In this document: positions 58,276 through 64,000 of the stretch, piece after piece
Position numbering within the stretch: the first letter of the stretch is position 1
Layout of the letters: every line of letters begins with the position of its first letter
Assembly (NCBI GenBank): GCA_963826165.1
Contig: CAWGWC010000017.1
Coordinates: forward strand, 124,001 to 188,000
Length of the DNA stretch: 64,000 nt
Source of the DNA: JACVRW01 sp963826165
GTDB lineage: Bacteria; Actinomycetota; Thermoleophilia; Solirubrobacterales; Thermoleophilaceae
Direction: 5' to 3'
The notes under the pieces: generated by a model
The model's database searches: none
Told to the model about the DNA's origin: nothing
Seen by the model: only the letters and a program-made list of their open reading frames with translations
Translations under genes and position numbers: made by a program

Positions 58276-58677
58276 ATGGACGGCATCTGCGAACTGACGC
58301 TCGAGACCACTGACCTCGAGTCGCTCGCCTCCTTCTACACGAAGGTGATCGGTCTTTCCTTCCTCTCCGAAGAGGACGACCGCGTGTGGCTCGCGTGCGG
58401 CCCGAACACGCGGCTGGGGCTGTGGTGTCCAGGGGACAAGGAGTTCGGCGACGAGGGCGGACGCCACGTCCACTTCGCGTTCTCCGTCGAGCCCGGCAAC
58501 CTCGACGAGCTGGCCGGACGGCTCGAGTCACACGAGCGGGAGTTCCGCGGCCCGGTCGACCACGACGGTGGAGATCGCTCGCTCTACTTCGAGGACCCGG
58601 CCGGAAACCTCGTCGAGGCGTGGGACTTCTTCAATCGCGGAGACGGCGATCGCGACGGGGTCGACGCCCTTCGATAG
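58276..58677 (+). CDS. VOC (glyoxalase/dioxygenase-like) protein
   Basis: 133 residues, one VOC domain: ICELTLETTDLESLASFYTKVIGL, HVHFAFSVEPGNLDELAGRL, YFEDPAGNLVEAWDFF. Possible metal ligands are His in HVHFAF and Glu in LVEAWD. It lies 49 bases after the SRPBCC gene and may be the last gene of the arsR operon. The substrate is unknown. Confidence 0.83.
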   Translation: MDGICELTLETTDLESLASFYTKVIGLSFLSEEDDRVWLACGPNTRLGLWCPGDKEFGDEGGRHVHFAFSVEPGNLDELAGRLESHEREFRGPVDHDGGDRSLYFEDPAGNLVEAWDFFNRGDGDRDGVDALR

Positions 58678-58720
58678 GCACATCCCGTTTTCGTGATCGC
58701 TCGGCGGGTATCTCCTGGGC

Positions 58721-59065
58721 ATGCCACCACGCGGAGTCAAGAAGGGCACCAAGCGTGCCCGCCAGTACGAGAAGGTCAAGCAGTCGGAGAAGCGGCAGGG
58801 GCGCTCCGAGAGCCGGGCCGAGGAGATCGCCGCGCGCACAGTCAACAAGGCCAAGGCGCGCAGCGGCGAGTCGCGCACCCGCTCGAGCAGCTCGACCGAC
58901 GACATGTCCTCGAGCCGGCGCGGCGGGCAGCGCTCGGGCACGAACCGGAGCAAGGGGCGCACCCGCGAACAGCTCTACACCGAGGCCAAGAAGCTCAACG
59001 TCGATGGCCGCTCCAGCATGAGCAAATCCCAGCTCCAGCGCGCCGTGGACGCCAAGAAGCGCTGA
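58721..59065 (+). CDS. Small basic 'plasmid stabilization'/Rho-N-like protein
   Basis: 114 residues, very basic. The N-terminal half has KKGTKRARQYEKVKQSEKRQG and AEEIAARTVNKAKARSGE, the TVNK motif seen in proteins labelled plasmid stabilisation. The C-terminal ~35 residues (TREQLYTEAKKLNVDGRSSMSKSQLQ) form a Rho-N/SAP-like helical unit that could bind nucleic acid. No partner toxin is adjacent. It immediately precedes a DNA ligase gene. Confidence 0.75.
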   Translation: MPPRGVKKGTKRARQYEKVKQSEKRQGRSESRAEEIAARTVNKAKARSGESRTRSSSSTDDMSSSRRGGQRSGTNRSKGRTREQLYTEAKKLNVDGRSSMSKSQLQRAVDAKKR

Positions 59066-59079
59066 GCGGCTACAAACCG

Positions 59080-59979
59080 ATGAAGGCCGTCCTCACCGAC
59101 GAGCCCTTTTCGGACCCGAACTGGATCTTCGAGCGCAAGCTCGACGGCATCCGTTGCCTCGCCCACCGCGATGGCGACGGTGTGCGCCTGCTGTCGCGCA
59201 CCGATCGTCTGATGAACTCGGAGTATCCGGGCGTGGTGGACGCGCTCGAGGCCGAACGGACCCGCGACTTCGTGATCGACGGGGAGCTGGTGGCTTTCGA
59301 CTCCCGCGGGATCACGAGCTTTCAGCGCCTGCAGCGCCGCGGCCACGAACGCGTCGCACTTTTCCTCTACGTGTTCGACGTCCTGCGCCTGGAGGGCGAG
59401 GACCTCCGGCCCCTTCCGTTGCGGAAGCGCAAGGCGCGGCTGCGCGCGGGCCTGAGCTTCTCCGGGCCGGTGAGGCTCACCCCTCACCGCAACGAGCAGG
59501 GCGAGAAGCTGTTTCGCGAGGCCTGCGACAGGGGGCTCGAGGGTCTCGTGGCCAAGCGTGCCGACAGCCCCTACCGCTCGTCCCGCTCGCGCGACTGGCT
59601 CAAGTTCAAGTGTCACGCCGAGCAGGAGCTGGTGATCGGCGGCTTCACCGCGCCGCAGGGCTCGCGCACGGACTTCGGAGCGCTGCTGGTCGGGCACTTC
59701 GAGGACGGCCGGCTCCAGTATGCGGGCAAGGTGGGCACGGGATTCGGGCAGGACACGCTGCGCACGCTCGGCGCCCGGCTGCGCGAGCTCGAGCGCGACA
59801 CGTCCCCGTTCGAGCGGGTCCATCCCGTCCCGCGCAGCACTCACTGGGTTGAGCCCGAGCTAGTGGGGCAGATCGCGTTCACGGAGTGGACGCGAGACGG
59901 GCGCCTGCGTCACCCGCGCTTCCTGGGCCTGCGCGACGACAAGCCGGCACGCGACGTGGTGAGGGAGCGCCCGGCGTGA
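59080..59979 (+). CDS. ATP-dependent DNA ligase (LigC/LigD-ligase type)
   Basis: 299 residues: an adenylation domain with the catalytic Lys in FERKLDGIRCLA, plus DFVIDGELVAFD, LFLYVFDVLRLEGEDL, GLEGLVAKRADSPYR and WLKFKC, then an OB domain (ELVIGGFTAPQG...AGKVGTGFG). It seals DNA nicks, probably with NHEJ. The polymerase and nuclease domains of full LigD are absent and no ku gene is seen here. ATG 59080 starts close to the domain edge; the frame is open upstream without homology. Confidence 0.9.
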   Translation: MKAVLTDEPFSDPNWIFERKLDGIRCLAHRDGDGVRLLSRTDRLMNSEYPGVVDALEAERTRDFVIDGELVAFDSRGITSFQRLQRRGHERVALFLYVFDVLRLEGEDLRPLPLRKRKARLRAGLSFSGPVRLTPHRNEQGEKLFREACDRGLEGLVAKRADSPYRSSRSRDWLKFKCHAEQELVIGGFTAPQGSRTDFGALLVGHFEDGRLQYAGKVGTGFGQDTLRTLGARLRELERDTSPFERVHPVPRSTHWVEPELVGQIAFTEWTRDGRLRHPRFLGLRDDKPARDVVRERPA

Positions 59980-60029
59980 GAGCAGCACTTCCACCCGACG
60001 TCGCCGCCCTCGGGTAGCCTCGCTTCGAC

Positions 60030-61508
60030 GTGGGCCAAGAGGTCGCGCCCAGAGTGTTCAGCCGCGAGGACCGGCAGCGGTACCGGACCAAGGTACGCGC
60101 CTGCCTCGACGTGTTCGCCCGGATGCTGTCCGAGTCGCGCTTCGACGCCGAGGACCGTTCGTTCGGGCTCGAGATCGAGCTGAACCTGACCGACGACGCC
60201 GGCGACCCGGCGATGCGCAATGCGGCCGTGCTCGAGGCCATCGCCGATGCCGCCTTCCAGACCGAGCTCGGGCAGTTCAACGTGGAGATCAACATCCCGC
60301 CCCGGCTGCTGGAGGGAGGCGTCTTCTCGGAGCTCGAGGCGGACATCCGCCGCAGTCTCAACCACGCCGAGGAGCGAGCCCGCGGGGTGGGCAGCCACAT
60401 GATGATCATCGGCATCCTCCCGACGATCGACGAGGCGCACCTGAACGCGGACGCGTTCTCGGAGAGCCCGCGCTACAAGCTCCTGAACGAGCAGATCTTC
60501 GCCGCCCGCGGAGAGGATCTCGAGATCGCCATCAGCGGGCCGGAGCGGCTCTCGACCTTCGCCGACACGATCGCGCCCGAGGCCGCCTGCACGAGCGTCC
60601 AGCTGCACCAGCAGGTGGAGCCTGACGCGTTCGCCGCCCACTGGAACGCCGCGCAGGCCATCGCCGGGGTGCAGGTGGCGGTGGGCGCGAACTCGCCCTT
60701 CTTCTTCGGCAAGGAGCTCTGGCGGGAGACCCGCATCGCGCTGTTCGAGCAGGCCACCGACACGCGTCCCGACGAGCTCAAGGCCCAGGGCGTTCGCCCG
60801 CGCGTGTGGTTCGGGGAGAGTTGGATCACGTCGATCTTCGATCTGTTCGAGGAGAACGTGCGTTACTTCCCGGCGCTGTTGCCGGTGTGCGAGGACGAGG
60901 ATCCGGTGGAGACGCTCGAGCGAGGCGACGTGCCGGGCCTGGCCGAGCTGCGGCTGCACAACGGCACGATCTACCGATGGAACCGGCCGATCTACGACAC
61001 GGTGCGCGGACGCCCACACGTGCGCGTGGAGAACCGGCTGCTCCCGGCAGGGCCGACCGTCGTCGACATCCTGGCCAACGCCGCGTTCTACTACGGGCTG
61101 GTGAGATCGCTCACCGAGCAGGAGCGGCCGGTGTGGTCGCAGATGTCGTTCTCGGCCGCCGAGGAGAACCTGCACGCCGGGGCACGCGACGGGATCGAGG
61201 CCCGGATCTACTGGCCCGGGGTGGGGGAGGTACCGGTGGCCGAGCTGGTGCTGCGGCGCCTGCTGCCGCTGGCGCACGAGGGTCTCGAGCGAGCCGGGGT
61301 CGAGACCGCCGACCGCGACCGGTTGCTCGGCATCATCGAGCGCCGCTGTGTGGGGCTCGTGAACGGCGCGTCCTGGCAGTCCGAAGCCTTCCACCGGCTC
61401 TACGGCGACCGTGGGCTGGACCGGGAGCAGGCCCTGCGCGAGCTGACCGTGGTCTACCGCGACCACATGCACGGGAACGAGCCCGTCCACAGCTGGCCGG
61501 CTCTCTGA
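60030..61508 (+). CDS. Glutamate-cysteine ligase family 2 (GCS2-like) protein
   Basis: 492 residues. The GCS2 fold is shown by FGLEIELNLTDDAG, LGQFNVEINIPPRLL, HMMIIGILPT, ACTSVQLHQQVEP, and a VGANSPFFFGKELW block. Relatives include EgtA/YbdK and other carboxylate-amine ligases. It may make gamma-glutamylcysteine for a low-molecular-weight thiol, but other amines are possible. TAGCCT (60015-60020) lies nine bases before the GTG at 60030, a leaderless promoter. Confidence 0.83.
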   Translation: MGQEVAPRVFSREDRQRYRTKVRACLDVFARMLSESRFDAEDRSFGLEIELNLTDDAGDPAMRNAAVLEAIADAAFQTELGQFNVEINIPPRLLEGGVFSELEADIRRSLNHAEERARGVGSHMMIIGILPTIDEAHLNADAFSESPRYKLLNEQIFAARGEDLEIAISGPERLSTFADTIAPEAACTSVQLHQQVEPDAFAAHWNAAQAIAGVQVAVGANSPFFFGKELWRETRIALFEQATDTRPDELKAQGVRPRVWFGESWITSIFDLFEENVRYFPALLPVCEDEDPVETLERGDVPGLAELRLHNGTIYRWNRPIYDTVRGRPHVRVENRLLPAGPTVVDILANAAFYYGLVRSLTEQERPVWSQMSFSAAEENLHAGARDGIEARIYWPGVGEVPVAELVLRRLLPLAHEGLERAGVETADRDRLLGIIERRCVGLVNGASWQSEAFHRLYGDRGLDREQALRELTVVYRDHMHGNEPVHSWPAL

Positions 61509-61555
61509 GCCGATCCTGGCGCGGAGGTGCCCGTCGCGGATAGGCTGGCGCCCGC

Positions 61556-61828
61556 ATGGGCTGCCTGCTCGCGCTGCTCGCCGGTTTCTTCCCGCGCTTC
61601 GCGCTGGCGCTCCTGTGGATCTTCACCAATGAGGTGACCCAGGCCTACGACTCGTTCTGGGTCCCGCTCCTCGGGTTGATCTTCCTGCCGTTGACCACGC
61701 TGGTGTACGCGCTCACCTGGGCGCCGGTGGTGGGCCCCGACGGCTTCGACTGGTTCCTGATCGTCTTCGCCTTCCTGCTCGACCTGTCCAGCTACGGCGG
61801 CGGCGCCCGGGCGCGCGCCCGCGACTGA
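61556..61828 (+). CDS. Small three-span membrane protein
   Basis: 90 residues, with helices LLALLAGFFPRFALALLWIF, FWVPLLGLIFLPLTTLVYAL and WFLIVFAFLLDLSSYGGG. This pattern recurs in actinobacterial small membrane proteins without known function. TAGGCT (61541-61546) lies nine bases before the ATG. Confidence 0.75.
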   Translation: MGCLLALLAGFFPRFALALLWIFTNEVTQAYDSFWVPLLGLIFLPLTTLVYALTWAPVVGPDGFDWFLIVFAFLLDLSSYGGGARARARD

Positions 61829-61846
61829 GCCGGCAGGCTCCCCGCC

Positions 61847-62461
61847 ATGGAGATCGTTCTGGTTCGGCACGGGGAGACGGAGTGGAGCCGCGATCTCAAG
61901 CACACTGGGCTCACCGATATTCCGCTGACCGAGAGGGGACGGGCCGAGGCGCAGGTGCTCCGCGACGCCCTCTCGGACTGGAGCTTCGAGCGGGTGATAA
62001 CGAGCCCACTCGAGCGCGCGGTGCTCACCTGCAAGCTGGCGGGCCTCGGGGAGAGCGCCGAGTTCTCGGATGCGCTGCTCGAGTGGGATTACGGCGAGTA
62101 CGAGGGCATCACCACCAAGGAGATACGCGAGCGGCGGCCGGGCTGGTACCTGTGGCGCGACGGGGTGCCGGGTGGCGAGACCGCGGCCCAGGTGGGTGCG
62201 CGCCTCGACCCGCTCGTGGAGGAGCTCAAGGGCGCGGAGGGCGACGTGGCGCTGTTCGCACACGGTCACGTCCTGCGAGTACTCACCGCCCGCTGGCTCG
62301 GCCTCCCGCCCGAGGACGGCGCGCTGTTCGCCCTCGGCACCGCCACTCTCTCGGCGCTCGGCTTTGAGCGCGAAACGGCGGTGATCAGGCGGTGGAATGC
62401 TCCGGTTCAGGCTTCCGGCGCCTCCGGCGATCAGCCCACCACGAGTCCGGCCGGGGCTTGA
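61847..62461 (+). CDS. Histidine phosphatase (phosphoglycerate mutase-like)
   Basis: 204 residues. The RHG box is LVRHGETEWSRDLKHTG with the nucleophile His. The second Arg is in VITSPLERAVLTC, the Glu in LLEWDYGEYEGI, and the second His in VALFAHGHVLRVL. All catalytic residues are intact. Broad phosphatase activity is likely; the substrate is unknown. It begins 18 bases after the small membrane gene and overlaps the convergent gene by 77 bases. Confidence 0.88.
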   Translation: MEIVLVRHGETEWSRDLKHTGLTDIPLTERGRAEAQVLRDALSDWSFERVITSPLERAVLTCKLAGLGESAEFSDALLEWDYGEYEGITTKEIRERRPGWYLWRDGVPGGETAAQVGARLDPLVEELKGAEGDVALFAHGHVLRVLTARWLGLPPEDGALFALGTATLSALGFERETAVIRRWNAPVQASGASGDQPTTSPAGA

Positions 62462-63093
62462 GCAGCGCCCCCACCAGGCCCACCAGCGGCACGAACAGCC
62501 CGAGGATGCCGAGCAGCAGCCTGCCCTTGAGCACGGTGATCGCGGCCAGCCCTGCGCCGATCAGCTGAAGCCCGATCAAGAGCAGCGCGCTCTCGCTGCC
62601 CACGAAGCCGTCGCCGCCGATGCCCAGCGCCAGGAGCAGAGCCTCTCGTATGTCGATCCAGAACTGGAGCCCGAGGAGGGTGACGACGAGGAGGGCCGCG
62701 GTGAAGACACACGGCGTCGATGGACTTACGGCCCTGCTTGGCCCAGTAGACGTCCTGCACGTAGAGCCACAGCGCGAACTCGTCCAGGGTGAGACCCAGC
62801 CCGATGCCGAAGGCGATGGCCGCCAGCTGCAGCCAGGGGTCGCCCAGGTCGACCGACAGGCCCAGATAGCCGGCGATCATCAGCAACAGGATGCCCCACA
62901 CCATGTGGTGGATGTGCATGCCGCTCTTGGTCTCCACGTTGCCGGGCCACCAGCTGACCTGGGCCTTGATCATGTGGGTGCTGGTCCGGATGAAGCCGAA
63001 GGTGACCAGAAAGGAGAGCAGGATCAGGAAATGGATCTCCTTGCCCGCGTCCAGGATGTGCGCGTCGTACGCGTCGGCGATGTCTGACCACAT
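62385..63093 (-). CDS. Multi-span membrane protein with an apparent one-base frameshift
   Basis: About 235 residues with six helices. The N-terminal part from ATG 63093 includes IHFLILLSFLVTFGFIR, SGMHIHHMVWGILLLMIAG and LGLTLDEFALWLYVQDVYW. The His and Asp/Glu in these helices suggest an integral membrane metal or lipid function. The frame breaks at SIDAV near 62703-62710. Dropping one base (GCCGTGTGTC to GCCGTGGTC-like) continues as VFTAALLVVTLLGLQFW and ends at 62385 with a basic tail (DRRRRRKPEPEH). No family name is assigned. Confidence 0.65.
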
Positions 63094-63180
63094 GGCTTCC
63101 ACTGTGCTCTCGAACGGCCGAGTGCCCGGGGAAGTATGGCGCGAGCGGCGGCGCAGCGGGCGCACTGCAGCCCGCCCCGC

Positions 63181-64000
63181 ATGCTTTTCTGGCGTAGTGC
63201 GATGCCGCGCATGCCTGCAGCCCTTCGTTTCGCTCGCATGGCGGGCTCCTCGATCGCGGCGCCCGGCGCCGCGGCGTGGGTCACCGACTTCCTGAACGCG
63301 GCCCACTACGCGCGTCCGGAGAGCGAGCGGGAGCTTCGCGATCTGCGCCTGGCCCAGGGAATCGTCGCCACGCGCTGGGCCGGCCACCGCGGGCGCCGCC
63401 TGGGCGCGCGCGACGTGTTCGCCCTGAACCGGGCCTACAGGGGTTTTCGGCTCCGGCAGCGTGGCCGCCTCGACCGGCGCGCGCTGCTCACGGGCGCTCG
63501 CAGCCTGCTCGGCGACTGGTTCCCCGCGGCGTGGGCCGACGACGAGCGTCGCGCCCACGGCATCGCCTTCGAATCTCCGGCGGCGCGCCGCGCCTACCGC
63601 CCCGAGGAGCGCCTGCGCCGTGCGGCTCTCGGACCGCTCACACCCCCGGTCGATACCCCGGCCAGCCAGCACTGGGCCACCTACGATCCGGTCGCGCTGC
63701 CCGATCCCGACGCGGCGCTCGAGCTGCTCCTCGAGCCGGCGCGCTGGCCTGACATCGGCGCCGTGGGCGGACGTTTCACCGCTCTGCGCAGCGGGGGGCT
63801 CGCGGGACAGACGTTCGAGATCGAGGTCAGCGCCGAGCCGTCACCTCGGTCACCCGTCTTCACCCGCGCCTACGTGTCGTGCACGTCACTGCATACGCGC
63901 GGCGATGCCGGCCTGGGTGACGCCGTGGCCGATCTCTGCGATCGCTACCGGTCGGGCGCCGGCGCGGATGCGCGCCCGGTGCTGCCCGACGGTGCGGACC
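63181..64000 (+). CDS. Unknown protein, truncated by the window end
   Basis: At least 273 residues, open at base 64000. Several in-frame ATGs (63181, 63202, 63211, 63238) are possible; the longest is given. The visible part is alpha-helical and Arg-rich at first (WVTDFLNAAHYARPESERELRDLR, RALLTGARSLLGDWFP). A beta-containing region follows (GQTFEIEVSAEP...VFTRAYVSCT). I recognise no family. Bases 63094-63180 before it hold no feature I can support. Confidence 0.6.
   Translation, partial: MLFWRSAMPRMPAALRFARMAGSSIAAPGAAAWVTDFLNAAHYARPESERELRDLRLAQGIVATRWAGHRGRRLGARDVFALNRAYRGFRLRQRGRLDRRALLTGARSLLGDWFPAAWADDERRAHGIAFESPAARRAYRPEERLRRAALGPLTPPVDTPASQHWATYDPVALPDPDAALELLLEPARWPDIGAVGGRFTALRSGGLAGQTFEIEVSAEPSPRSPVFTRAYVSCTSLHTRGDAGLGDAVADLCDRYRSGAGADARPVLPDGAD

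Noticed and set aside
58721..59979. Complete NHEJ locus
   Set aside because: No ku gene and no polymerase or phosphoesterase domain is present. The basic small protein is not Ku.

Overview
The window is very GC-rich and densely packed, with no gap over 300 bases. It carries a dispersed F420 pathway (cofD-cofC-cofE plus fbiC), an actinobacterial-type LexA box, Tat and lipoprotein exports and Actinomycetota-style regulators. I read it as chromosomal DNA of a member of Actinomycetota, most likely a soil-type Thermoleophilia (Solirubrobacterales-like) lineage. The lineage is inference from protein flavour and cannot be proved from this sequence alone. Many genes start 6-10 bases after a TANNNT hexamer, with no ribosome-binding site, so leaderless transcription looks common here.

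Layout. 1-5.0 kb: truncated MarR regulator with an operator shared with a divergent GST-like gene, a coiled-coil protein with a nuclease-like core, a lipoprotein, an acyltransferase and YgfZ. 5.0-8.0 kb: a tight three-gene metal operon (two-domain multicopper oxidase, ZIP permease, DtxR-family regulator) behind a DtxR-like box. 8.0-11.4 kb: small proteins, a membrane diguanylate cyclase coupled to a solute-binding lipoprotein, and an aquaporin. 11.5-21 kb: F420 synthesis (fbiC with an apparent frameshift; cofD, cofC, cofE), a PhoX-like phosphatase, and a GntR regulator with twin operators facing an orphan MlaE/YrbE permease, then mmsA. 21-37 kb: acyl-CoA and ketone-body type metabolism (SDR, HMG-CoA lyase, enoyl-CoA hydratase, carboxyltransferase, acetoacetyl-CoA synthetase), transporters, a membrane M28 peptidase and three tRNAs. 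38-46.6 kb: an amine/amide catabolic block (aldehyde dehydrogenase, Ntn-type acyltransferase/hydrolase, antitoxin-like protein, M20 peptidase, copper amine oxidase) with a divergent ATP-grasp ligase and a phosphotriesterase-like hydrolase. 46.6-53 kb: sugar kinase, drug-efflux/TetR pair, tRNA-Gly with an abutting HNH nuclease under a perfect SOS box, an ACT-domain protein preceded by a branched-chain-amino-acid leader peptide and switching hairpins, and a frameshifted macrolide-type glycosyltransferase. 53-64 kb: tRNA-Pro, a pseudo-receiver/thioredoxin-reductase-like fusion, three small membrane proteins, an arsR-DUF899-microORF-SRPBCC-VOC operon, DNA ligase, a GCS2-family ligase, a phosphatase, a frameshifted membrane protein and a truncated unknown gene.

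The least expected items are the SOS-controlled HNH gene at the tRNA, the leader-peptide RNA switch in front of an orphan ACT-domain gene, the metal operon with its operator, and the binding-protein/GGDEF pair. Three genes (fbiC, the glycosyltransferase and the 62.4-63.1 kb membrane protein) each need removal of one base to read through. That repeated pattern suggests either residual sequence errors or real decay, and raw reads would tell which.
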